From: Luteimonas terrae
Lineage (GTDB): Bacteria; Pseudomonadota; Gammaproteobacteria; Xanthomonadales; Xanthomonadaceae
Length of the DNA: 64,000 nucleotides
Assembly: GCF_004358165.1 (NCBI RefSeq)
Contig: NZ_SMTG01000007.1
Location: forward strand, 62,001-126,000
Reading direction: 5' to 3'
Numbering within the stretch: position 1 is the first letter of the stretch; every line of letters begins with the position of its first letter. The notes beneath the pieces are model-generated. The model saw nothing but the letters and a program-made list of their open reading frames with translations, did no database searches and had not been told where the DNA came from. Positions 46,219-54,758 of this stretch are shown here, piece after piece. A program made the position numbers and the translations under genes.

Positions 46219-47172
46219 ATGTCGGAACGTGAACTCGGACGCTCGGGCCTCAGGGTCTCGCCACTGGCGTTCGGCGGCAACGTCTTCGGCTGGAGCGCGG
46301 ACGCGGCGACCTCGCATGCGCTGCTCGACGAATGCGTGGCACTGGGCCTGAACCTCGTCGATACCGCCGATGTCTATTCGGCCTGGGTCGACGGCAACCA
46401 GGGCGGTGAATCCGAAGCGCTGATCGGCTCATGGCTCCAGCGGTCCGGCAAGCGCAACCGCGTGGTGATCGCGACCAAGGTCGGCAAGTGGCCGCAGCGC
46501 AGAGGGCTGTCGCCGGCGAACATCCAGGCGGCGTGCGAGGACTCGCTGCGACGCCTGCGAACCGACGTCATTGATCTCTACCAGGCCCACGAGGACGATG
46601 CGTCGGTGCCGCTGGAAGACACGCTGGGCGCGTTCTCGCGATTGATCGAACAGGGCAAGGTGCGCGCGATCGGCGCGTCCAACTACACCGCGCCGCGCCT
46701 GGCCGAAGCGCTGGACGTGTCGGCACGCCATGGCCTGCCGCGCTACGAGACGTTGCAGCCGGAGTACAACCTGTTCGATCGCGCGGGCTACGAGGCCGCG
46801 CTCGAACCGCTGGTGCGCACGCAGGGCATCGGCGTGATCGGCTACTACGCGCTGGCCAGCGGCTTTCTCAGCGGCAAGTACCGCAGCGAGGCCGACGCCG
46901 CCAGGAGCCGCGCGCGCGGCGCGCAGGTCGTCGGCAAATATCTCAACCCGCGCGGCAAGCGCATCCTCGCCGCGCTCGACGATGTCGCCTGCCGGCACGC
47001 CTCGACGGTCGCGCAGGTCGCGCTGGCCTGGCTGATCGCTCGGCCCGGCGTCACCGCGCCGATCGTCAGCGCGACCAGCGTCGCCCAGCTGCGCGAGCTG
47101 GCGGCGTCGCGCACGCTGCTGCTGTCGAAGGCCGACATCGCCGCGCTCGACGGGGCCAGCGCCGGCGGTTGA
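46219..47172 (+). CDS. aldo/keto reductase
   Basis: A 317-residue NADPH-dependent TIM-barrel oxidoreductase. Catalytic tetrad: Asp in LVDTADVYSAW (with the following Tyr), Lys in VVIATKVGKW, and His in DLYQAHEDD. The C-terminal cofactor segment is VTAPIVSATSVAQLREL. CAGGAG precedes the ATG at 46219. Substrate unknown; it resembles the YajO/Tas-like subgroup. 63 bp upstream of another oxidoreductase on the same strand. Confidence 0.92.
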   Translation: MSERELGRSGLRVSPLAFGGNVFGWSADAATSHALLDECVALGLNLVDTADVYSAWVDGNQGGESEALIGSWLQRSGKRNRVVIATKVGKWPQRRGLSPANIQAACEDSLRRLRTDVIDLYQAHEDDASVPLEDTLGAFSRLIEQGKVRAIGASNYTAPRLAEALDVSARHGLPRYETLQPEYNLFDRAGYEAALEPLVRTQGIGVIGYYALASGFLSGKYRSEADAARSRARGAQVVGKYLNPRGKRILAALDDVACRHASTVAQVALAWLIARPGVTAPIVSATSVAQLRELAASRTLLLSKADIAALDGASAGG

Positions 47173-47235
47173 TCTCGACGCGGACGTCGCCCGCATCGCG
47201 GCATCCTGACCGCCGTCACCGCACCGGAGTCGACC

Positions 47236-48261
47236 ATGGCGTCCGAACGCAACACCCGCATCGTGCTGGCGTCACGTCCCGAGGGCGCGCCGACGCCGGC
47301 CGATTTCCGCATCGAGCACGCGCCGTTGCCGACGCCGCGCAACGGCCAGGTGCTTCTGCGCAACCGCTGGCTTTCGCTGGACCCCTACATGCGCGGGCGC
47401 ATGAACGCCGGCCGCTCGTATGCCGCGCCGGTCGAACTCGGCGAGGTCATGGACGGCGGCACCGTGTCGGAGGTCGTGCAGTCGCTGCATCCGGCGTGGT
47501 CGCCTGGCGATCTGGTGCTGGCACATGCCGGCTGGCAGACCCACGCCGTCGTCGATGGCGAAAGCCTGCGGCGCAAGCTCGACCCGGCCGGGCTACCGGT
47601 GCAGACCGCACTCGGCGTACACGGCATGCCCGGGTTCACCGCCTATGCCGGCCTGCGCGAGATCGGCAAGCCGCAGCACGGCGAAACGGTGGTCGTCGCC
47701 GCGGCCAGTGGACCGGTCGGCGCCACCGTCGGCCAGATCGCGAAGCTGCAGGGCGCGCGTGTGGTCGGCATCGCCGGTGGCCCGGACAAGGTGTCGCACG
47801 TGCGGGACGATCTCGGCTTCGACGTCGCGCTCGATCATCGTGCGGACGATTTCGCCGGACGGCTCGCCGCCGCATGTCCAGACGGCATCGACGTCTATTT
47901 CGAGAACGTGGGCGGCGCGGTCTTCGACGCGGTGCTGCCGCTGCTCAACGATTTCGCCCGCATTCCCGTCTGCGGCCTCGTCGCGCACTACAACGACACC
48001 GCGCCGCGCAACGGCCCGGACCGCGTGCCGCAACTGATGTCGCTGATCCTGACGCGGCATCTGACCGTACGCGGCTTCATCCAGCGCGACTTCATCGCGC
48101 TGTATCCGGAATTCGTCCGCGAGATGGGGCAATGGCTGCGCGAGGGCCGCATCCGCTATCGCGAAGACGTGGTCGAAGGCCTGGTGCACGCCCCCGAGGC
48201 CTTCATCGGCATGCTAACGGGCGGCAACTTCGGCAAACTGCTGGTGAAGATCGGCGACTGA
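47236..48261 (+). CDS. NADP-dependent oxidoreductase (MDR, CurA/leukotriene B4 dehydrogenase type)
   Basis: A 341-residue zinc-independent medium-chain reductase that reduces alpha,beta-unsaturated carbonyls. The N-terminal SLDPYMRGRM motif and the Rossmann segment VVVAAASGPVGATVGQIAKL are typical, as are VYFENVGG and the late TGGNFGKLLVKI. Likely co-transcribed with the aldo/keto reductase, suggesting a carbonyl-detoxification pair (inference). Confidence 0.92.
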   Translation: MASERNTRIVLASRPEGAPTPADFRIEHAPLPTPRNGQVLLRNRWLSLDPYMRGRMNAGRSYAAPVELGEVMDGGTVSEVVQSLHPAWSPGDLVLAHAGWQTHAVVDGESLRRKLDPAGLPVQTALGVHGMPGFTAYAGLREIGKPQHGETVVVAAASGPVGATVGQIAKLQGARVVGIAGGPDKVSHVRDDLGFDVALDHRADDFAGRLAAACPDGIDVYFENVGGAVFDAVLPLLNDFARIPVCGLVAHYNDTAPRNGPDRVPQLMSLILTRHLTVRGFIQRDFIALYPEFVREMGQWLREGRIRYREDVVEGLVHAPEAFIGMLTGGNFGKLLVKIGD

Positions 48262-48288
48262 TCATGCGAGCGCGGCGGTAATGCCTGC

Positions 48289-49215
48289 TCAACGGCGAAA
48301 GCGGACGTAGGCGCGTTTCGCGAGGTACAGCAGGTGCCCGCTCACCCCGGCGTCCTGCGCCTTGCGCAACGCGGTGTTCTCCGCGTACAGCATGCGAATG
48401 TGGGCATCGCGCTGCGCGATCAGCTGCTGCAGTTCACCGGCATCGTCTGCATCCAGAGTGCGCCCTTCGACGAAGTGCGACGGCAGTTGCCGGTTGACGT
48501 AGTAGGTCGTGTGGCGATCCGCGACCTCGTCCGCCGGCCGGTCTTCCGTATAGAAGTACAGCGCAATCGAACGCCGCGTCAGGCCCGGCCGGTCGGACGG
48601 GATCCGGATCCGGTCGAAGGCGTGCCAGGACCGCTCGGAGGTCTCGAAGATCGCGCAGCGGTTGAACGCCGGCGCGATGGTGACGTCGGGCTTCGGCGAC
48701 GCGTGCGGGTCCCGGAACAGTTCGAAATTGCCGCCCCATTCCGCGTCCCAGACCGGATTGAGATACACGATCACATTCAGACGCCGGTGCCAGCGCTCGC
48801 TGGGGTGGAAGTTGAAGTCCACATGCGGGTCCAGGCTCATGCCGTCCCGGTTCTCGTGCGTGCCGCCACCGAGGTACCAGGGGTCGTAAATCAGACCGTC
48901 GATCCCGGTCATCCGCGACAGGGCGCGCAGGAACTCGGGACTCTGGATGGCATCGTCGAGACGCCGGTAGGCATCGCCCAGCCGCCGTACCTTGTCGGAC
49001 GTGGACTTGCCGCCCGGCTGCCCGTCGTCACCGACGAAGTTGCCCTGCTCGAAGGCCGGAAACTCCGACAGCAGCTGCTGCGCGAAATCCGCATCGAGGA
49101 AATCGTCGACGACGAGATGCGGGAATGGCTCCGCCGCTGCGAACGACGCGCCGAGGCGATCGGCGGTGTCGAGAACACGATGATCGAGAATCGAAGTGCC
49201 TGCGCTTCCGTGCAT
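48289..49215 (-). CDS. 2OG-Fe(II) oxygenase superfamily protein
   Basis: A 308-residue protein with a double-stranded beta-helix fold. Iron ligands: HVDFN in DPHVDFNFHP (H and D) and the distal His in ERSWHAFDRI, with the 2-oxoglutarate-binding Arg in TRRSIALYFY. These hydroxylate proteins or small molecules; the substrate is unknown. The C-terminal 70 residues form a helical/coiled tail (LQQLIAQRDAHIRMLYAENTA in part). The ATG at 49215 was chosen at the first sensible Met; the open frame goes to 49344. Confidence 0.85.
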   Translation of the reverse strand: MHGSAGTSILDHRVLDTADRLGASFAAAEPFPHLVVDDFLDADFAQQLLSEFPAFEQGNFVGDDGQPGGKSTSDKVRRLGDAYRRLDDAIQSPEFLRALSRMTGIDGLIYDPWYLGGGTHENRDGMSLDPHVDFNFHPSERWHRRLNVIVYLNPVWDAEWGGNFELFRDPHASPKPDVTIAPAFNRCAIFETSERSWHAFDRIRIPSDRPGLTRRSIALYFYTEDRPADEVADRHTTYYVNRQLPSHFVEGRTLDADDAGELQQLIAQRDAHIRMLYAENTALRKAQDAGVSGHLLYLAKRAYVRFRR

Positions 49216-49301
49216 GGGCGGGTACAGATTGCGAACGACCCGCGAGTCTAGCAGTCGACGATCAGATTCGATTTCTCCATCTGCGGTGTGGTCACGAACC
49301 G

Positions 49302-49910
49302 TCAGCCCACGGCGCCGGCGGCAAGTTCCATGTACAGCACCCACCCCGTCAGCGACACGCCGCCGAGCATCCAGGCTGCGTTGTAGATCGTGAAACGCCG
49401 GTTCGAACGCGCGTCCCGATCACTGCAGGCGTCGTTGGCTGCACGCTGCAGGATGCACGTGGCGGCGGTGACCGGCAGCACGAGCAGCAGGCTGGACCAT
49501 TCGGCGGCCCACCACCAGCCGTCGGGAACGCGGTATGAGATCCACGGCCACGCGATCGCGCTGCCGATGTCGAGCGCGGTCAGCACCAGGTACACCGTGG
49601 CCGCAGCGAATGTGCCCCTGTGCCGCGCGAGCGCGCGTGCCTCCAGGGTCTGGCGGATGCGGCGCTCGAGCGCGTGCACGTAGAACAGCGCGAAGATCGC
49701 GCGGGCGACCGGCCATACGGTTTCGCTGCGTCCCACGCGCCAGCGTCGCCAGTGCATGTAGAACCAGAACAGCTGGTAGACGCCCAGCGTGCAGATCGAC
49801 AGCGCCATGACCTTGGTCGGCGAGACCACGAAGAACGGCGCGGCGCGCACATCGTCGGGCGGACGGTCCACGACGGCCGCGGCGGGTGGCGTGTACGGAT
49901 CACGGGTCAT
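49302..49910 (-). CDS. DUF4234-like integral membrane protein
   Basis: A 202-residue protein. After a Pro-rich N-terminus, KVMALSICTLGVYQLFWFYMHW (shown in part: LCTLGVYQLFWFY-like) is the signature first segment of DUF4234-type proteins; three more hydrophobic segments follow (about 95-115, 120-145, 175-200). Function unknown. The ATG overlaps the stop of the epimerase gene (ATGA), implying coupled translation. Confidence 0.8.
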   Translation of the reverse strand: MTRDPYTPPAAAVVDRPPDDVRAAPFFVVSPTKVMALSICTLGVYQLFWFYMHWRRWRVGRSETVWPVARAIFALFYVHALERRIRQTLEARALARHRGTFAAATVYLVLTALDIGSAIAWPWISYRVPDGWWWAAEWSSLLLVLPVTAATCILQRAANDACSDRDARSNRRFTIYNAAWMLGGVSLTGWVLYMELAAGAVG

Positions 49911-50899
49911 GGACTTGACGCCACCGGATACAGCCCGTCGCGCCATGCGGCGCCGTGGTAGCCCTTGATGCCGACCTCGCGCGCGAGCGTGCTGCCGATC
50001 GGGCCACTGGCGCGCAGGCGCTCGATGACGTGCCCGAAGTCGTGGCGCGGCGTCCAGTCGAGGAGGCGGCGCGCGCGGGTGTTGTCGTAGACGCGGTCGA
50101 TCGTGCGCGGCAGCGTCCAGCCCGCTTTCGCGTACGCGGCTTCGCTGCCGGGCACGCGTCGCGCGATCACGGCGGCCGCATCGCGGCGCAGCGCAGCGAG
50201 GTCCTCGCGCCGGAACGGCGTGGTGGCGCTGACGATGCAGCAATCGAATCCGATCGCCGGCGCACGGTCCAGTGCCCGCAGGTGCGCGTCGACGATGTCG
50301 TCCAGATCGGCGCGCCGGTGCAGCAGTTCGTTGGTTTTGAGATTGGCGTCGGCGATGCCGGCGCGACGTGCCGGATCGTCGTCGGCCTCGGGGAAGAAGC
50401 GCGCGGTGCGCAGCACGAGCACCGGCAGGCCGTGGTTGCGATGCGCCAGCCGGCACAGGTCTTCGGCCGCGGCCTTGGTCGCGCCGTAGATGTTCTTCGC
50501 CCGCGGCACGACGTCCTCGTCGATCCACACCGCCGGCGCATCGTCTGCCGGCACCAGTGCATCGCCGAACACGCTGGTGGTGCTGGTGAACACGAAGGCC
50601 GCGACCGCGTGCGCGCGTGCGGATTCCAGCAGCTGCAGCGTGCCGCCGACATTGGTGTCGAGGAAGGCCTGGGCCGGATGCGTGGCGACATGCGGCTTGT
50701 GCAGGGTCGCGGTGTGCAGCACGCCGGTGATGCCGGCCATGCAGCGGTCCACGAAGCCGCGGTCGACGATCGACCCCACCGCGTCGGTCCAGGGCGATGC
50801 GACGATGTCGATGCCGCGCGCCGGGATGCCGCGTGCGCGCAGCGTGCGCATCAGGCCTTCGCCGAGATGGCCGGCGCTGCCGGTGACCAGCACTGTCAT
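49907..50899 (-). CDS. NAD-dependent epimerase/dehydratase (extended SDR)
   Basis: A 330-residue Rossmann-fold protein. The nucleotide motif is TGSAGHLGEG (6-15), the catalytic Ser/Thr lies in FVFTSTTSVFG and the YxxxK motif in YGATKAAAE. It acts on nucleotide sugars or similar substrates; which one is not visible. It lies 44 bp downstream of ligD and overlaps the next membrane protein gene, so it may be in the ku-ligD transcript. Confidence 0.88.
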   Translation of the reverse strand: MTVLVTGSAGHLGEGLMRTLRARGIPARGIDIVASPWTDAVGSIVDRGFVDRCMAGITGVLHTATLHKPHVATHPAQAFLDTNVGGTLQLLESARAHAVAAFVFTSTTSVFGDALVPADDAPAVWIDEDVVPRAKNIYGATKAAAEDLCRLAHRNHGLPVLVLRTARFFPEADDDPARRAGIADANLKTNELLHRRADLDDIVDAHLRALDRAPAIGFDCCIVSATTPFRREDLAALRRDAAAVIARRVPGSEAAYAKAGWTLPRTIDRVYDNTRARRLLDWTPRHDFGHVIERLRASGPIGSTLAREVGIKGYHGAAWRDGLYPVASSP

Positions 50900-50943
50900 G
50901 GCGGACCCGCCGTGAAAGGGTGCGCCATGCTACCGGAGCCGAC

Positions 50944-53538
50944 TCAATCGACGATGTCGTCCAGCGACTGCTTCAGCACGGCAAAGTCGCCCCAGGGATG
51001 CGCCTTGAGGCGCTTCAACCGGGCCGGCGCGTTGCGCAACGTCCAGGCATCGCCCGACTTCACCTTGCCCAGGTCCTCCCAGCGCAGCGGCATCGACACC
51101 GGGGCGCCGGCGCGTGCGCGCAGCGAGAACGACGCGACGCTGGTCGCGCCACGACCATTGCGCAGGTAGTCGACGAAGATCTTGCCCTTGCGGAACTTCT
51201 TGGTCGCCGTGGCCACGTACTTCAGCGGATCGAGCTCGACCATGCCCTGCGCGAACGCGTGGGCGAACGGCTTGACCACGTCCCAGTCGCAGCCGGGATT
51301 CAGCGGCACGACCACGTGCAGGCCCTTGCCGCCGGTCGTGCGGACGAAGGATTCCAGGCCCACCTGTCGCAGCAGTTCGCGCACGTGGCGCGCGGCCGCC
51401 ACGATCTCGGGCCAGCGCACGCCATCCCCGGGGTCCAGATCGAACACGATGCGGTCGGCGATGTCGGGCGCATCGGCGTGCGCGCCCCACGGGTGAAACT
51501 CCAGCGCGTTGAACTGCACGAGTTCCAGCGCCGCGGCGGCGTCGTTGGCGATGAGGTAGTCGCCGCTGCCCGATTCCTCCTTCAGGCGCACGGTCTCGAC
51601 GAGCTCCATGCCCGCGGTGTGGTGCTTCTGGAAGAAACAGGCGCCCTCGATGCCGCCCGGGCAGCGGATCACCGACAGCGGCCGGCCGGCGATCTCGGGC
51701 AGCAGCCACGGCATGGCAGCGGCGTAGTAGTCGGCGACATCGCGCTTGGTCAGCGTGTCGCCGGGGAACAGCACCTTGTCCGGGCTCGACAGCGTCGGCG
51801 GCGTGCGCGCTTCTGCGTCCGCTTTCGCCTTGGCAGTGCGTGTCTTCGCAGCGGGTTTGGCGGCCTTGCGCGTGGCCGCCTTGGCCCGCTTCGATACCGA
51901 GTGTGCGGCGTCGCTGTTCTGGCGCATGCGGTCGTCTCCATCGCGGTCACTGTCGTGCAGATCGTCGACCGACTTGTCGGGACGCACGGCCTTGAGCGAG
52001 GGCTGTCGCAACAGGCCGTGGCCGCCAGTGCCGCGCGAGAAGACTTCGACCACGAAGCGGGGCTCGAACCATTTCGCGTGGCGCAGGTCGGTGTCGTTGG
52101 GCGGCACGTGGACGGTGGGCGCAGCACGGCCCGCGCGGCCGATGTGCGCGGTGAGTTCGTCGAGCAGGGCGTCGCTGAAGCCCGAGCCCACGCGCCCGGC
52201 GTAGCGCCAGCCGTGCTCGGCATCGGGGCGCGCCAACAGCAGCGAGCCGAATCCACTGCGGCTGCCCTTGGGCGGCGTATAGCCGACGACGGCGTACTCG
52301 TCGCTGGCCAGTTCCTTGGTCTTGCGCCAGTCGTCGCCACGCCCCGGGCGGTACGGCCGGTCGCCACGTTTGGAGATGATGCCCTCGAAGCCCGATTCCG
52401 ACGCCAGTTCGACCGCCGTCGCCGCCGCACCCTCGATGTGCGCGCTGTAGGCCAGATGCGCCGGCGGCGACTCGCCGAGAATCCGCTGCAGCAGCGCCTT
52501 GCGTGCGAGCAGCGGCGCACCGGACACGTCGACGCCGTCGACGTGCAACAGGTCGAACAGCACCAGCACCAGCGCGCCCTGGCGCTCGCCCGACAGCGTG
52601 CCCTGCAACAGGTTGAAATCCTCGCGGCTGCCACGGCCCGCGATCAGTTCGCCGTCGAGCGCACCGGACTTCAGGCCCAGGCGCGCAACGGCAGCGGTGA
52701 TCTCGGGCACCTTGTCGGTCCACTCCAGCGCGTTGCGCGACCACAGCCGCACCTTGCCGCGCGCGATCGTCGCCAGCAGCCGGTAGCCGTCCCATTTCAG
52801 TTCGTGCAGCCAGCTCTCGCCCTGCGGGGCGGCACTGCCGAGCTTGGCGAGCTGGGGTTCGAAGGGTCCGTCCGGCGCGGCGGCGCGGCGCGCGCCTTCC
52901 AGTGCACGGGCGGCCCTGGCCCAGTCGGCCGTCCGTTCGACGGGCGCATCGACGGCGGTTTCCTTGCGCTTGCGCGCCTTGCCGGTGCCGGCGCGCTTCG
53001 CATCGGCCGCCGGCGGTGCGGGTATGTCGGCGAGGAGATCGTCGGCTTCCAGCGTGCCGGCGAACTCGTCGCGGTCCTTGAACAGCAGCCACTGCGGCTG
53101 GCGCGCCGGCTTGCCCGAGCGCACGAGGTGCCAGCGCCCCTTGAGCTTGCGACCGAACAGTTCGAAGCGCAGATGCCCCTTGGCCAGGCCTTCCTCGGGA
53201 TCGCCATCGGCTGCCCACACGCCGGTATCGAAGCGGGCGACGTGGCCGCCGCCGTACTCGCCCTTCGGAATCTCGCCCTCGAAGCCGGCGTAGTCGACCG
53301 GGTGGTCTTCCACCTCGACCGCCATGCGCTTCACGTCCGGGTCGTAGCTGGGTCCCTTGGGCACCGCCCAGCTCTTGAGCGCATCGCCGACCTGCAACCG
53401 GAAGTCGTAGTGCCGCCGGCTGGCGTGGTGCAGCTGCACGACGAAGATCGCGCGCCGTCCGCGCGGCAGCGGCTTGCCGGGCTCGGGTTCGCGCGTGCTG
53501 TCGAAACGGCGCTTGCGGCGGTACTCGGTGAGGCTCAC
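50944..53538 (-). CDS. ligD: ATP-dependent DNA ligase D (NHEJ)
   Basis: An 864-residue three-domain enzyme. Residues about 1-170: 3'-phosphoesterase (HHASRRHYDFR, with H37, H43, D45, R47). Residues 225-530: ligase, with motif I lysine K248 in ELKWDGYR, FDLLHVDG and EGIISKR. A Lys/Ala-rich linker near 555-590 is followed by the polymerase/primase domain (VLFPGDTLTKRDV; catalytic DLDPGDG; TTGGKGLHVV). The order PE-LIG-POL is that of Pseudomonas. With Ku it performs non-homologous end joining. 3 bp after ku. Confidence 0.97.
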   Translation of the reverse strand: MSLTEYRRKRRFDSTREPEPGKPLPRGRRAIFVVQLHHASRRHYDFRLQVGDALKSWAVPKGPSYDPDVKRMAVEVEDHPVDYAGFEGEIPKGEYGGGHVARFDTGVWAADGDPEEGLAKGHLRFELFGRKLKGRWHLVRSGKPARQPQWLLFKDRDEFAGTLEADDLLADIPAPPAADAKRAGTGKARKRKETAVDAPVERTADWARAARALEGARRAAAPDGPFEPQLAKLGSAAPQGESWLHELKWDGYRLLATIARGKVRLWSRNALEWTDKVPEITAAVARLGLKSGALDGELIAGRGSREDFNLLQGTLSGERQGALVLVLFDLLHVDGVDVSGAPLLARKALLQRILGESPPAHLAYSAHIEGAAATAVELASESGFEGIISKRGDRPYRPGRGDDWRKTKELASDEYAVVGYTPPKGSRSGFGSLLLARPDAEHGWRYAGRVGSGFSDALLDELTAHIGRAGRAAPTVHVPPNDTDLRHAKWFEPRFVVEVFSRGTGGHGLLRQPSLKAVRPDKSVDDLHDSDRDGDDRMRQNSDAAHSVSKRAKAATRKAAKPAAKTRTAKAKADAEARTPPTLSSPDKVLFPGDTLTKRDVADYYAAAMPWLLPEIAGRPLSVIRCPGGIEGACFFQKHHTAGMELVETVRLKEESGSGDYLIANDAAAALELVQFNALEFHPWGAHADAPDIADRIVFDLDPGDGVRWPEIVAAARHVRELLRQVGLESFVRTTGGKGLHVVVPLNPGCDWDVVKPFAHAFAQGMVELDPLKYVATATKKFRKGKIFVDYLRNGRGATSVASFSLRARAGAPVSMPLRWEDLGKVKSGDAWTLRNAPARLKRLKAHPWGDFAVLKQSLDDIVD

Positions 53539-53541
53539 GAC

Positions 53542-54474
53542 CTAGGACGCCTTGCGGACGGCCTTCTTCGCCGCCTTGGTGGTGCGCTTCTTGGTCGCTG
53601 CCTTCTTCGCGGTCTTCTTCGTCGCCGACTTCGCGGCCTTCTTCGCCGGTGTCTTGCTGGCCTTTGCCGGCGTGCGCTTGTTCTCGCCGAGGCTCTTCTG
53701 CAGCAGTGCGACGAAGTCGACCACGTTGGTCGCGGCATCCTCGCGGTGCGGCGCCTCCTCGGCGACCTTGGCGGTCGCGCCCTTGGCCTTGATGCGCTTC
53801 TTGATGATGTCCGACAGCCGCTCGCGGAACTCGTCGTGATAGCTGTCGGGCGCCCAGTCGGCGGACATCGAATCGATCAGCTGCGCGGCCATGTCGAACT
53901 CCTTGTCGGCGATGCGATAGCTCGACGTGGCGCCGCCGGGCAGCTTGTAGTCGTTGGGATCAACCAGTTCCTGGGGATAGCGCAGCAGCATCAGGATCAG
54001 CGCGTCGTCCTCGGGCATCACCGCACACAGATACTCGCGGGTGCGGATCACCACCCGCGCCACGCCGATCTTGCCGGTCTTCTTCAGCGTTTCGCGCAGC
54101 AGTACGTAGCCCTTTTCGGCCTTCTTGCCGGGCACCAGCACGTAGGGCTTCTCGAAGAACCGGGTGCCGATGCTGCCGGCGTCGACGAAGGCCTCCACGT
54201 CGACCGACTCGTGCGATTCGGGTGCGGCCGAGGCGATGTCTTCCTTCTCGATGACGACGTAGCTGCCCTTGTCGTACTCGAAGGCCTTGACGATGTCCTT
54301 CCACGGCACTTCCTCGCCGGTGTCGGCGTTCACGCGTTCGAAGCGGATCGGCTTCTTGTCGCGCGAATCGAGCATCCGGAAGCTCAGGTCGGTCTTGCGC
54401 TCGCCCGACATCAGCGACACCGGGATGTTGAGCAGCCCGAACGACAGCGAACCGGACCAGATGGGACGCGCCAT
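53542..54474 (-). CDS. ku: Ku homodimer, DNA end-binding protein
   Basis: A 310-residue protein that encircles DNA ends and recruits LigD. The N-terminus MARPIWSGSLSFGLLNIPV is canonical; core signatures include FVDAGSIGTRFFEKPYVLVP (in part) and LRYPQELVD. Residues from about 265 are a Lys/Ala/Thr-rich tail (KKTAKKAATKKRTTKAAKKA), as in Ku proteins that bind DNA and move inward. The ATG at 54474 was chosen; the frame extends 72 bp upstream. First gene of ku-ligD. Confidence 0.97.
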   Translation of the reverse strand: MARPIWSGSLSFGLLNIPVSLMSGERKTDLSFRMLDSRDKKPIRFERVNADTGEEVPWKDIVKAFEYDKGSYVVIEKEDIASAAPESHESVDVEAFVDAGSIGTRFFEKPYVLVPGKKAEKGYVLLRETLKKTGKIGVARVVIRTREYLCAVMPEDDALILMLLRYPQELVDPNDYKLPGGATSSYRIADKEFDMAAQLIDSMSADWAPDSYHDEFRERLSDIIKKRIKAKGATAKVAEEAPHREDAATNVVDFVALLQKSLGENKRTPAKASKTPAKKAAKSATKKTAKKAATKKRTTKAAKKAVRKAS

Positions 54475-54732
54475 GTCAGCCTCCGTGACGATGCCCCGGC
54501 AATGGCCGACGGGCGGACTGTCGAGGCTTGCACCGGGTTCGTGCAACGCGCGTCAAACGCGGCGCCGCACGTGCGCCGGGCCCCGCCACGGGGAGGCGCC
54601 GTACACGGCGCGACGGGTCCACCCCGTTTCCGACGGACACGTCGCCCGCGAGCGGCGACAATGCGCGCCGATGAATGCACACCGGCCGTCCGGGCCGCTC
54701 CGGGGGCTGGACCCGTACGCCGGCGTGCGGCC

Positions 54733-54738
54733 TATAAT
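54733..54738 (+). promoter_or_regulatory. TATAAT -10 element upstream of GH3 gene
   Basis: A consensus TATAAT ends 20 bp before the ATG at 54759. The best -35-like hexamer, TGGACC at 54708-54713, is spaced 19 bp away and is weak. If used, the 5' leader would be about 13-15 nt. Confidence 0.55.
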
Positions 54739-54758
54739 CGCCCGCTGAAATCGTTTAC

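Noticed and set aside
42772-47172. 1466-codon open frame on the plus strand
   Set aside because: Only its last 317 codons (46219-47172) are a gene, the aldo/keto reductase. The rest lies antisense to the kinase, pseudouridine synthase and methyltransferase genes and has no domain; it is open because of high GC.
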